Source: Planctomycetota bacterium (GTDB lineage Bacteria > Planctomycetota > Planctomycetia > Pirellulales > Pirellulaceae). Taken from it: 53,180 bases of DNA. The stretch covers positions 1 to 53,180 of the forward strand of contig JAFLCP010000041.1 of assembly GCA_017303505.1 (NCBI GenBank), in the 5' to 3' direction. This document shows, one piece after another, positions 18,214 to 27,560 of the stretch. The position numbers and the translations under genes are program-made. Position 1 is the stretch's first letter. The number at the start of each line of letters is the position of its first letter. The notes under the pieces were generated by a model that searched no databases, was not told the DNA's origin, and saw only the letters and a list, made by a program, of their open reading frames with translations.

Positions 18214-18252
18214 TTGTGATTCTATAGAATTCTCCATAGATTCTATAGAATC
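18214..18252 (+). promoter_or_regulatory. Tandem palindromic operator overlapping a possible promoter, upstream of the GntR gene
   Basis: Two copies of the palindrome GATTCTATAGAATC lie at 18218-18231 (last base T instead of C) and 18239-18252 (perfect). Their centres are 21 bp apart, two helical turns, so both face the same side of the DNA. A possible promoter TTGTGA (18214-18219), 17-nt spacer, TAGATT (18237-18242) overlaps both. The site is about 100 bp before the GntR/FCD regulator gene. FadR-subfamily regulators bind short palindromes and often autoregulate, so this is the likely autoregulatory operator; binding is inferred. Confidence 0.7.
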
Positions 18253-18352
18253 CAATCCGATGTATGAGAATGTGACCACACTCGGTTGCGACTAAACAGT
18301 ACCTCATGCTCGCCGAGCCCTTTCTGATCTCTATCTACCGACGTCCCCTCCC

Positions 18353-19063
18353 ATGGCCTCGACTGTACCATCCAAGACCAACGACCATGGCTCGAAACGG
18401 AGCCGAATCGTTCAAGAATTGTTGGCACAAATTGTGCAAGGCAAAATCGCCGCCGGGACTCGCTTAATTACACAGAGCCTAGAAAAAGAGTTTCAAACCA
18501 GCGCCACTCCCATCCGTGAAGCGTTGGCGGAACTCGCCGGCATTGGCATCATCGAACTGCTTCCCAATCGTGGCGCTACGGTTCGCGAAGTCACTCGTCG
18601 CGACATCAAAGACATCAGTCAAGTTCGTCGCGCCCTGGAATGTGAAGCCACCCGGCTCGCCGTGGGAAAAATTGATCGCCACGAATTGCTCGCCCTGAAG
18701 AAAGAACTTCGCCAACTCGCTTCCAAAACCGATTCAGGCAAACGTTTTACCAATCAAGCTCAAAAGATCGACAGCGAACTGCACGACCTCATTGCCAACA
18801 GTTCCGGCAATCAACATTTGATCCGCGAATTGCAGCGATTCGCTCTGCTCTTTCGTTCGTTCCGAGACGCGTCATGGGCTAAAGCGTCTCCCGCGATTGA
18901 ACGAGCTCGACTGATCGAGGAAGCTGCCGAACATGAAGCGATTGTCGATGCGTTGATCGAAGGGGATCGCAACCTCGCAGTGAAAACAATGCGAACGCAT
19001 ATCCAATCATCCGCTCGATATTGGATGACCTCGCGCCCTGACAAGCGACAAAAGAGCGAATAA
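18353..19063 (+). CDS. GntR-family (FadR/FCD) transcriptional regulator
   Basis: The 236-residue product has a winged helix-turn-helix at ~16-80 (SRIVQELLAQIVQGKIAAGT, EFQTSATPIREALAELAGIG, ELLPNRGATVREVT). An FCD ligand domain at ~85-225 keeps the expected metal-site pattern Asp140, His144 (DSELHDLI), His194 (AEHEAIVDALIEGD) and His216 (MRTHIQSS). Such proteins usually sense small carboxylic acids. The downstream PhyH-type dioxygenase gene starts 55 nt later and is a probable target. The tandem palindrome at 18218-18252 is the probable operator. The effector cannot be read from sequence. Confidence 0.92.
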   Translation: MASTVPSKTNDHGSKRSRIVQELLAQIVQGKIAAGTRLITQSLEKEFQTSATPIREALAELAGIGIIELLPNRGATVREVTRRDIKDISQVRRALECEATRLAVGKIDRHELLALKKELRQLASKTDSGKRFTNQAQKIDSELHDLIANSSGNQHLIRELQRFALLFRSFRDASWAKASPAIERARLIEEAAEHEAIVDALIEGDRNLAVKTMRTHIQSSARYWMTSRPDKRQKSE

Positions 19064-19117
19064 CGTCCAGAAACTTTTAACGTACTCTATCTCTCCATAT
19101 CACCAACGAGTTCAAAC

Positions 19118-19951
19118 ATGACTACTAAACAATTTTCTGTGATTCCAACCGAAGATGAACTAAAAGCGATTGGCCGCGATCTTCGCTTTCACCCAACTCA
19201 TAATGATCAGCCAAAAGCTCTAACCAAGCAACAGATCGAGCATTTCAACCAAAGCGGTTTCGTAGCGCCGCTGGATGTATATTCGGGCGCAGAAATTCAA
19301 GAGATCCGAAATTATTTCGACGACCTACTGCAACGCGTGGTGGCTGCAGGTGGCAACAGTTACTCGATCAGCTCGGCACATTTGCGATATGGTCCTGTTT
19401 ATGACATTCTCACCAATCGCAAGATTGTCGATTATGTCTCCGATTTGCTGGGTGAGAATGTGATTGCCTGGGGTTCACACTTCTTTTGCAAAATGCCGCG
19501 AGACGGCAAAGCTGTGGCTTGGCATCAGGACGCCAGCTACTGGCCACTTACACCTTCTAAAGCCGTCACGGTGTGGTTAGCCATCGACGATGCTGATATC
19601 GAAAACGCTTGCATGAAATTCATTGCAGGCTCACACCATTTTGGTCATCTCACTTATCGCGAAAGCTCGCCTGCCGATCATAACGTGCTCAATCAATCGA
19701 TCGATAACCCTGAGCAATATGGCGAAGTGGTAATCGACGAACTCAGGGCAGGACAAGTTTCGATTCATAGCGACCTGTTATTGCATGGATCGGAAGCGAA
19801 CGATTCCGATCGCCGCCGCTGTGGCTTGACGCTTCGTTACTGTGCCGCAGATGTGCACGCTGCTCTCGGTTGGAACGAAAAAGGCGTACAAGTACGTGGC
19901 CAAGATACAAAGGGGCACTGGAGCAATAACCCTCGCCCTGAAGGTCGCTAA
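19118..19951 (+). CDS. Phytanoyl-CoA dioxygenase (PhyH) family Fe(II)/2-oxoglutarate oxygenase
   Basis: This 277-residue protein has the jelly-roll dioxygenase signature: Fe ligands His136 and Asp138 (AWHQDASYW) and distal His223 (LLLHGSEANDSDRRR), with an Arg shortly after that may bind 2-oxoglutarate. MKFIAGSHHFG and GQVSIHSDLLLHG are typical of the family. It starts 55 nt after the GntR regulator and is probably its regulated partner. PhyH-family enzymes hydroxylate very varied small molecules, so the substrate is unknown. The next gene is convergent. Confidence 0.9.
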   Translation: MTTKQFSVIPTEDELKAIGRDLRFHPTHNDQPKALTKQQIEHFNQSGFVAPLDVYSGAEIQEIRNYFDDLLQRVVAAGGNSYSISSAHLRYGPVYDILTNRKIVDYVSDLLGENVIAWGSHFFCKMPRDGKAVAWHQDASYWPLTPSKAVTVWLAIDDADIENACMKFIAGSHHFGHLTYRESSPADHNVLNQSIDNPEQYGEVVIDELRAGQVSIHSDLLLHGSEANDSDRRRCGLTLRYCAADVHAALGWNEKGVQVRGQDTKGHWSNNPRPEGR

Positions 19952-19985
19952 GGTCCCGCTTTTATCGCCAATAGCATTAAGGCAA

Positions 19986-22430
19986 TTACCGTTGTAGGCG
20001 CAGTCGCAGGGCGTTGCCTACAACGGATAAGCTACTGGCAGCCATCGCTGCGGCGGCTAACATAGGACTCAGTGTCCAGCCTGTCCATGGATAAAGGGCA
20101 CCTGCCGCGATGGGGATCGCAACCACGTTATACATCAGCCCCAACATTAAATTCTGCTGGATGTTCTGAACGACTTGGCGGCTCAATTGAACCGCCGCCA
20201 CGATTCGCCTCAAATCTCCTTCGAGCACAGTGATATCGCTGGCTTGTTGTGCAAGGTCTGTCCCCGAGGCCATTGCGATTCCTACGTCAGCAGTCGCCAA
20301 TGCTGGTGCATCATTGACTCCATCACCAACCATAGCGACTCGCTTTCCACTATCCTTCAACGCTTTAATCTCATCGCGTTTCATTTCCGGTGAAACTTCA
20401 CTGCGGTATTGCTTCACACCGATTCGCTGAGCCAAAGCCTCTACTGCGGATGCGCGATCGCCACTAAGCAAATAAAGATCCATGCCTAAGGCGGCAAGCT
20501 GTTGTATTGAACGAACTGCAGTTTCGCGAGGTGCATCGATGAGTTCAAAACAGGCAACGACCTGATCGTCAACTGCGAGCCAAGATTGCGACGCTTCTTG
20601 ATGACTGGGGGTGGCTGCTTGATCCGACGGCCAAGCGGTAGTCGGTAACCTAGAGCGTAGCCATGCTTCTTTGCCGATGGCAATTCGCTTCCCTTCGATG
20701 ATGCCCTGCGTACCAGCTCCTGCCAAGATCTCTCGATTCGCGACCGCGAAGATATCGGTGGGTGATGCCTTAATTTCAGCCCGCGCAAATTTGGCGATGG
20801 CTTGAGCGATGGGATGTTCGCTCGCTTGTTCCAGAGCCAACGCATATCGCAAAGCAAGTGTTCTCTCATGGCCGGGCTGGAGGCGACAAGAGACCACTTG
20901 AGGCTTGCCTTCGGTCAAAGTCCCGGTCTTATCAAACACAATAGTATTAACCGTGGCGAGTTTTTGAAATACTTTGGCGTCCCTCACCAAATACCCCTCG
21001 CGAGCCGCTCGCCCCACGCCCACGATAATGCTCATTGGTGTTGCCAAGCCTAAAGCGCATGGACAGGCGATGACCAACACGGAGAGCGCCGCCAAAAATG
21101 CGTAAACGCCTTTTGGATCGGGCCCCAACCACCACCAACCGACAGCGGCCAGCAAAGCCACTGTCACCACAGCAGGAACGAAATAGGCCGTAACTCGATC
21201 CACCGTATCTTGGATTGGGGCCCTGCTCCGCTGAGCGTTTCCTACTCGCTGAATGATTTGAGCCAAAATGCTTTGCTGCCCCGTCGCAACAACTCGTCCT
21301 TTCAGAACGGCGACATGATTGACAGTTCCCGCAATGAGACGATCGCCAACAACTTTAGTCACTGGCAGAGATTCACCGGTCAATAACGATTCGTCGACTT
21401 CGGAAGTACCTTCTTCTAAAATCGAATCTGCGGGAATGGCTTCTCCCGGCTTAATCAATATGCGGTCGTTCAACTTCAAATCTAACGGCTCGACATCTTC
21501 GATATTTTCACCTTGAAGACGATGAGCCGACTTAGGCAACATGGTAACGAGTCTTTCCAGATCGCTCCCTGTTTTTTTGCGGGCAGAACCTTCGAGCCAT
21601 TGTCCCAACATCACGAGTGCCACGATCACGGCGGCCGACTCGAAGTAAACTGGAACATGCTCGGCGTGTTGCAGCGAATGCGGAAACCAGTGGGGAACCA
21701 ACAGATAGAGCAAACTCAAAAGATATGCAGACCAAGCACCTAAACCGATCAATGTGAACATGTTGGCTGAATGATTTTTGAGTGCCCCAAATCCACTTTG
21801 CCAATACGGCCACGCGATGCACATCACGATGGTAGTCAGTGCGCATTGCAACCAAGTCGATAAACTTGGAGACCAGAGTCGATCGAGAGGAACACCAACC
21901 ATCGGCAACATGGCCAGAAGAAAGACAGCGGTTGCCAAGATCATGGCGGTAAGAACCTTGATTCGAAAGCGACTTTCGGCCCGTCGCTCCGCTTCATCTG
22001 CAGCAGGATCGTGGAAGTTTGGATTGCGTTCCAAGACCATCCCGCACGTTCCACAATATCCGGGCGCGTTGCTTTCTTCACCTGGGCACATGGGACAAAA
22101 GTAAGCGCTGTTAGCGGATGGGATTACATCGTGGGCTGCTCCTGCTCCACAACAGCTGTGTGCCGCTGGGGCATTGGTCGCACCGCAACAAGCAGGCTCC
22201 GCTGGTGCCAACTCCGTTAATACGGGCAATAACTTAGCGTTGGCTTTGGATGGCATGCTCAACGTTACTAGCGTCGGTTCTATTTTGGCACCACCGCTCA
22301 AAAAACGTTCTTTGCATTTCGGACAACAGAAATAGTAAGTCGTTCCCTCTTTCACTGCCTGAATGGCCGTTGCCGTTTTCACAGTCATGCCACAAATGGG
22401 ATCGATGGCGGTTTCAGATTTTGTGGGCAT
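19986..22430 (-). CDS. copA: Copper-type P1B heavy-metal ATPase with YHS and HMBD metal-binding domains
   Basis: This 814-residue P1B-type ATPase pumps metal ions out of the cytoplasm. A YHS-like domain is at ~8-47 (DPICGMTV, YYFCCPKCKERF). A Cys-rich linker (CCG at 81, CCG at 93) leads to a zinc-ribbon-like heavy-metal domain at 110-135 (YFCPMCPGEESNAPGYCGTC). The core has TGES (351-354), the intramembrane CPC (456-458), the phosphorylated DKTGT (500-504), and MVGDGVNDAPALATADVGIA. The C-terminus has a MAASS helix typical of Cu(I) pumps. No GMTCxxC HMA domain is present. GGAG lies about 8 nt before the ATG. It follows a methyltransferase gene by 21 nt. Copper is inferred from CPC and MxxSS; copB-like naming is an alternative. 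Confidence 0.9.
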   Translation of the reverse strand: MPTKSETAIDPICGMTVKTATAIQAVKEGTTYYFCCPKCKERFLSGGAKIEPTLVTLSMPSKANAKLLPVLTELAPAEPACCGATNAPAAHSCCGAGAAHDVIPSANSAYFCPMCPGEESNAPGYCGTCGMVLERNPNFHDPAADEAERRAESRFRIKVLTAMILATAVFLLAMLPMVGVPLDRLWSPSLSTWLQCALTTIVMCIAWPYWQSGFGALKNHSANMFTLIGLGAWSAYLLSLLYLLVPHWFPHSLQHAEHVPVYFESAAVIVALVMLGQWLEGSARKKTGSDLERLVTMLPKSAHRLQGENIEDVEPLDLKLNDRILIKPGEAIPADSILEEGTSEVDESLLTGESLPVTKVVGDRLIAGTVNHVAVLKGRVVATGQQSILAQIIQRVGNAQRSRAPIQDTVDRVTAYFVPAVVTVALLAAVGWWWLGPDPKGVYAFLAALSVLVIACPCALGLATPMSIIVGVGRAAREGYLVRDAKVFQKLATVNTIVFDKTGTLTEGKPQVVSCRLQPGHERTLALRYALALEQASEHPIAQAIAKFARAEIKASPTDIFAVANREILAGAGTQGIIEGKRIAIGKEAWLRSRLPTTAWPSDQAATPSHQEASQSWLAVDDQVVACFELIDAPRETAVRSIQQLAALGMDLYLLSGDRASAVEALAQRIGVKQYRSEVSPEMKRDEIKALKDSGKRVAMVGDGVNDAPALATADVGIAMASGTDLAQQASDITVLEGDLRRIVAAVQLSRQVVQNIQQNLMLGLMYNVVAIPIAAGALYPWTGWTLSPMLAAAAMAASSLSVVGNALRLRLQR

Positions 22431-22451
22431 AAGAGACTCTCCAGCCCGAAA

Positions 22452-23279
22452 CTATTTTTTGGCAGCGATAAAGAAACCTCCCGCCAACAAACGTTCCGTT
22501 GCAGTATTCTTCCGAATGTAATCGGCGCTTTGAATGTTCAGATAGCGCACCTCGTCGACCGTTAACCCTGCTTGTTGCAAATCCTTTTTCAAACGCCCTA
22601 TGGAAAAACTATGCAAGAACATTTTGGGGAGACCGCGATAAACATAGATGCGATCGCCCCATTCCCAATGTCGATCATACCACGCTCGAAAATAACTTGC
22701 AGCCAACCAGCGTAGGCCACCTGGATCGCGGAGTGAGGACCAGATGTTGTGAACGTGCAACAAGAACTCGCCACCTGGTTTCAGGACGCGTTGAATTTCT
22801 CGTAAAGCTCGCTGGCGGTACTCACCCCCTTTGATCATCCCAAAGCTACTAAAGAGACAGATAGCCACATCGATCGATTGATCGCGAAGTCCTTCCATAT
22901 GGACTAGGTTCATTCGCAAACAATGATAGGGATTCTCAAACTGTTTCAACTTGGCTGCAGCTTCTTCGAGCATGTTTTGGCTCATATCGATCGCCAGAAG
23001 ATGTGCGCCGGTGGGTGCTAGCGCGGTTAAGGCGCGTGCGGTACCGCACCCCAAATCGGCGAGGATGGGTCGGGGTGCATTGGGGTTTGTGGCGAGGTTA
23101 CCAAAAGCACTATTTCGTTGCAGTCTTTCCTGAACCCACTGGACATCGAGCTTAAGCAAGGGGTGGTCTTGGAAGTAGTTGTCATAATCCGTGGCGATGG
23201 ATTTCAGACCGAAATAGTCCCAAGTTCCGCGGCTCACCCCTTCGGGCAATTGCCATTCCGGACGATCTGAATCGAGCAC
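22452..23279 (-). CDS. Class I SAM-dependent methyltransferase
   Basis: The 275-residue product, with a GTG start at 23279, contains the SAM-binding motif ILADLGCGTARAL at ~72-84, the acidic motif II AIDMSQNMLEEA, and DVAICLFSSFGMI followed by EIQRVLKPGGEFLLHVHN. These are typical of Methyltransf_11/25 enzymes. The substrate is not readable. The gene is divergent from gap and sits 21 nt upstream of the copper-type ATPase gene, so the two are probably co-transcribed. Confidence 0.88.
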   Translation of the reverse strand: MLDSDRPEWQLPEGVSRGTWDYFGLKSIATDYDNYFQDHPLLKLDVQWVQERLQRNSAFGNLATNPNAPRPILADLGCGTARALTALAPTGAHLLAIDMSQNMLEEAAAKLKQFENPYHCLRMNLVHMEGLRDQSIDVAICLFSSFGMIKGGEYRQRALREIQRVLKPGGEFLLHVHNIWSSLRDPGGLRWLAASYFRAWYDRHWEWGDRIYVYRGLPKMFLHSFSIGRLKKDLQQAGLTVDEVRYLNIQSADYIRKNTATERLLAGGFFIAAKK

Positions 23280-23367
23280 GGCTGAGATTCCTCAAATGAC
23301 GAAAACGTTAGAAAACCAGGGAAAAATGGGCATTTTTGCGAGTCGGCGGGCGACCATTGATGCGTCG

Positions 23368-23396
23368 TTGCCGGTTTTTGACATCCAAAGTATAAT
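23368..23396 (+). promoter_or_regulatory. Sigma-70-like promoter of gap
   Basis: TTGCCG (23368-23373), a 17-nt spacer and a consensus TATAAT (23391-23396) precede the gap GTG start by about 60 nt. AGGGAG at 23441-23446 is the ribosome site. A 16-bp palindromic stretch AAAAATGGGCATTTTT at 23322-23337 lies in the same divergent region and could be an operator. Confidence 0.6.
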
Positions 23397-23435
23397 CGGC
23401 AACCGATTTGTAGTCAGAACCCTATTTGATACTGA

Positions 23436-24485
<1,050 letters not shown>

Positions 24486-24520
24486 TCGACTGATTGATCT
24501 AGACGTTTGGGGTGGGAGAG

Positions 24521-25173
24521 TCGTTTAACCCGTACGCCGAAGGCTAGGCCCGCGCCGTTGAATTCGTCAGCGCAGTAATCTTATTCGTTTACTTGCGTGT
24601 CGAGGCTCTTTTCTGAAGCCCATTGCTCACCGCACGTGCATTGGGCTTTCTCGACTCCGGGATTTGGAATGATGCGGTTTCGGTCCCACTGGTTTCACGC
24701 CAGTGGGACGATTCCTTGCAAGAACACGTACAAGTGTACTTGAAAGACCGTCATCGTTGACGTCGAGTCAACTCGTGACGGGAAGCGGAATCGTTTAACC
24801 CGTACGCCGAAGGCTAGGCCCGCGCCGTTGGATTCGTCAGCGCCGTAATCTCATTCGTTTACTTGCGCGTCGAGGTTCTTGTCTGAAGCCCATTGCTCAC
24901 CGCCACGTGCATTGGGCTTTCTGGACTCCGGGATTTGGAATGATGCGGTTTCGGTCCCACTGGCTTCAAGCCAGTGGGACGATTCTTTGCAAGAACACGT
25001 ACAAGTGTACTTGAAAGACCGTCATCGTTGACGTCGAGTCAACTCGCCGACAGGAGGCGGAATCGTTTAACCCGTACGCCGAAGGCTAGGCCCGCGCCGT
25101 TGGATTCGTCAGCGCCGTAATCTCATTCGTCTACCAGCGCGTCGAGGCTCTTTTCTGAAGCCCATTGCGCATG
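24521..25173. repeat. Tandem ~271-bp repeat (two full copies plus a partial third), chain of hairpins
   Basis: Copies begin with TCGTTTAACCCGTACGCCG at 24521, 24791 and 25063 (periods 270 and 272). The first two are nearly identical over the whole unit; the third breaks off near 25173. Each full unit contains several inverted repeats, such as AAGCCCATTGC / GCATTGGGCTT followed by TCT, and GTCCCACTGG / CCAGTGGGAC (24683-24709; in copy two, 24954-24980, the stem extends to 13 bp). No protein is encoded. The end motif recurs at 26492, 50252, 50391 and 53041. The block follows gap directly and might also act in its 3' end formation. Confidence 0.9.
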
Positions 25174-25595
25174 GCCACTTGGCTCGCACCCAAAAAAACA
25201 AGCATCCCAAGCTTTAGAGTACCGTCTCGCAATAGGAATGCTGCTCTACCTTGCAATTACCGTCTACAAGAAATTTATCAATCGGTTGTGAACTTTAGTC
25301 CCGGTGAATTTAACCTTCGTTTACGCAGATACCACCAAAGCAAATGCGGATGATAGATATGGAACCTGTCCGATTGCGGGTCACCTATCAATACAAATCG
25401 TTCATCCCTTTCGAATTTCGTTTGTATTGGGAGGCTGCCATGGTAACCAATGTGTTACCAGTTCTGACTCTTGATGCAAGTTCTTGGATTTCAGGTTTGT
25501 ATGAGTCAATCCGTTGGGTCAGATCCCCGTAGCAGCGCAGCTGAGGCTTGGGTCATTTACTGCGGATACGAGAACAGTGGCGTGAGCGTATAGAG
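25174..25595. other. Non-coding stretch between repeat block and nucleotidyltransferase remnant
   Basis: No open frame here has a ribosome site or a recognisable product. The only structure noticed is a short inverted repeat TGGTAAC / GTTACCA near 25441-25462. The stretch is probably decayed or intergenic sequence next to the repeat array. Confidence 0.4.
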
Positions 25596-26173
25596 TCAGG
25601 TACTTCGCACTCGGTCGAGAAGGTCGGAGACAAGAATGTCCTGCGCGGCGGACTCAAGATACTTCCAGTCCATATTATTGCGATTGAGCTTCACAATCCT
25701 CGAAACATCGCCCACTGCCGCTCAGACACTTCGCCGCCTGCCCGATACCAATCCAACTTCGCCAGGAGAATGTCTTCCACCGAAGCAATCGGAACATGCA
25801 CACAATTTTCCGTTGTTCCTAGTTGGCAGCAGGTTGCGCGAGAGAATGCAGACTCATCGAACCGCCGACCGCGACTGACGAAGATATCCACTTTGAAACT
25901 TGTAGGCAAATGAATCAAGTTAAAAGCCGATCTGCGCTGAACAGCATTCCGCATCGCAATATCGCTCGCATAGTACTCGTTAGCAACCGTCTCTAGAATC
26001 GTCGGTATGTGCTTTAACTCGATATCGGCCACGATATCAACATCCATCGTACTGCGCATTGCACCATGGTAGGAGCTGGCCACACTGCCGCCGATGAAGT
26101 ATCGAATTTGCAGTGTATTAAACAAGACTTGAATCGTCTGAAGGGCGCTAATCAAGTCTTCACTGTTATCCAT
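25596..26173 (-). pseudogene. Nucleotidyltransferase-fold protein, frameshifted near its C-terminus
   Basis: From the ATG at 26173 the frame encodes a nucleotidyltransferase-like domain with FIGGSVASSYHG, MRSTMDVDIV (the GS...DxD metal site) and a late SVEDILLAKLDWYRAGGEVS. This is the AbiEii/DUF6036-like layout. The frame stops early at 25691, just after RQW. In the next frame the family's expected C-terminus continues without a break (DVSRIVKLNRNN, then MDWKYLESAAQDILVSDLLD) to a stop at 25596-25598. One missing base in the short G-run at about 25711-25713 explains it. It could be a real inactivating deletion or a sequencing error. The gene overlaps the upstream small gene by 8 nt. Confidence 0.75.
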
Positions 26174-26426
26174 CGGTGCCTACTGTTTGGTATTGATTTA
26201 CTGCCGTAGCCAGTTCTTTTCCGTAATTCAATTCGATGAAAGCGATATCAATTTCTCGCTGTGTAAGTCCGGGATTGTTTCGCGCAATGGCTGCCTTGCA
26301 TTCGCGAATCAGCCTACTCGACATTCGTAGGGTCTTCGTAACACGCTCCGCTGGCGGCATGCGGCGTGTTAACTCAATTAGCACGTCCTCTGCATCGGAG
26401 CTAGTGTCAGTCGTATAGGGGTGCAT
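26166..26426 (-). CDS. Small protein paired with the nucleotidyltransferase
   Basis: The ATG at 26426 follows AGGAGA at 7 nt, giving 86 residues; an upstream TTG is not needed. The sequence is helical and charged, with MPPAERVTKTLRMSSRLIRE, KAAIARNNPGLTQREIDIAF and IELNYGKELATAVNQ. It overlaps the nucleotidyltransferase start by 8 nt (ATGgaTAA), so the two are probably translationally coupled. Two-gene modules of a short protein plus a nucleotidyltransferase-fold protein are often toxin-antitoxin-like or of unknown function; I cannot assign this one further. Confidence 0.7.
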   Translation of the reverse strand: MHPYTTDTSSDAEDVLIELTRRMPPAERVTKTLRMSSRLIRECKAAIARNNPGLTQREIDIAFIELNYGKELATAVNQYQTVGTDG

Positions 26427-26491
26427 TGATTTTCTCCTGCTCTGCAATTCTACACCGCTGTGTAGTCATTTTCCAATTCTCAGGGGTTAGA

Positions 26492-26677
26492 TCGTTTAAC
26501 CCGTACGCCGAAGGCTAGGCCCGCGCCGTTGGATTCGTCAGCGCAATAATCTCATTCGTTTACTTGCGCGTCGAGGTTCTTGTCTGAAGCCTCGATCGCA
26601 CCGCTCAATGCCTCGGACTTCCCGGGCGACGAGATTAGCGGCTGTACGCCTAGCCTTCGGCACACGGGCTAAACGAT
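26492..26677. repeat. 186-bp repeat element with terminal inverted repeats
   Basis: The left end TCGTTTAACCCGTACGCCG continues with ~95 bp nearly identical to the left part of the 271-bp unit at 24521. The right end (26648-26677) is an inverted, imperfect copy, GCCTAGCCTTCGGCACACGG followed by GCTAAACGAT. The middle differs from the 271-bp unit after position ~26590. The element has no coding capacity, as in a MITE-like sequence. Confidence 0.85.
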
Positions 26678-26727
26678 CCCGCGCCTGACCAACTACATCG
26701 ATCGAGAACTAGTGCCAGCGCATACTA

Positions 26728-27159
26728 TCAAGCCAGCGTTTTCTTCAGCGCCGACTTTCGGGCGACCAAGCCGGTAACCAGACGCCCGGCAGAATACCAC
26801 ACTACGGCCCCCAGCGAACTACCCAGCAGATACGACACCTGCTGCCACATGGTCCAATCAGCATTTAAGTGAAAGGCTGCAAACAGACATCCAATCGCTG
26901 CCGCACCGAACCAACTCAAACTGTCCCAACGTTGATTCTTGGATCGCAGTACAACGGCAACCGACAACAGCATCGACGACAGAATAACCGGCAAAGCAAT
27001 CAAGCTGTGCAGAATGCCATCCATCCATTGGCCATGGTCATGTTCCCCTGCCCCAATTCCTCCATGGCCTGGATGGGCCAACGCAATGGCTGGACAACCC
27101 ACCAGCAAGAAAGCCAGAGCAGCGAGACGAACCGAAGTCGAAACGGAAAGGGAACGCAT
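26728..27159 (-). CDS. Small membrane protein with His-rich N-terminus
   Basis: From the ATG at 27159 (MRSLSVS) the product has 143 residues with a signal-like first helix (LAALAFLLVGCPAIALA), then AHPGHGGIGAGEHDHGQ, a cluster of His/Asp/Glu able to bind metal. Three further hydrophobic helices follow. The HPGHG motif after the first helix recalls HupE/UreJ nickel-cobalt transport proteins, but this protein is shorter and lacks the rest of that pattern. It stands alone between a repeat element and the secretin promoter region. Function uncertain. Confidence 0.65.
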   Translation of the reverse strand: MRSLSVSTSVRLAALAFLLVGCPAIALAHPGHGGIGAGEHDHGQWMDGILHSLIALPVILSSMLLSVAVVLRSKNQRWDSLSWFGAAAIGCLFAAFHLNADWTMWQQVSYLLGSSLGAVVWYSAGRLVTGLVARKSALKKTLA

Positions 27160-27359
27160 AATGAACTGCTTTTCTAATGTGCGAGAGGGTTGTGAAGGTG
27201 GGTCGAATGATACCAAAGTCAGCCGATCGGTCACAAGTGCACTCGTTTCGCTAGCAATGACTCCCTACTACCGGGCGAAATCCAGAGCTTGGGTTGCCAC
27301 CTGAAAGTCGGTTCAGTTAGTAAACTAACGTGTTATCCCTAGAGAGGGTTGGATTTCCC

Positions 27360-27388
27360 TTGACGCTTCCATCCCCTTTACCTAGTAT
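27360..27388 (+). promoter_or_regulatory. Possible sigma-70-like promoter of the secretin operon
   Basis: TTGACG (27360-27365) and TAGTAT (27383-27388) are separated by exactly 17 nt. The secretin ATG is 172 nt downstream of the -10, leaving a long leader. The rest of the 27160-27560 gap shows only a small hairpin GTTAGT-AA-ACTAAC near 27316-27329. Confidence 0.45.
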
Positions 27389-27560
27389 CCGCCAGCCCAT
27401 AGGAACTCCTCGCGCCTTCGTTTTTCGATTCGCGATGTCAGGGATGACTTACTGGGCCATGTAGGCAATAAGACTTGCGAAAGTGATCTCACACTTGAGC
27501 TTTCGCAATCATTCGCCGCATGCCCTCCATGTTTACTTTTGGCACAGGTTGGGAGCACGG

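Noticed and set aside
24617..24653. Dedicated intrinsic terminator of gap
   Set aside because: The AAGCCCATTGC/GCATTGGGCTT hairpin with TCT is part of the repeat unit and recurs in copy two, so it cannot be called a gap-specific terminator, though it may serve as one.
25165..25532. Two 62-codon open frames after the 271-bp repeats
   Set aside because: No ribosome site, no recognisable product and no codon pattern like neighbouring genes; one starts inside the repeat remnant.
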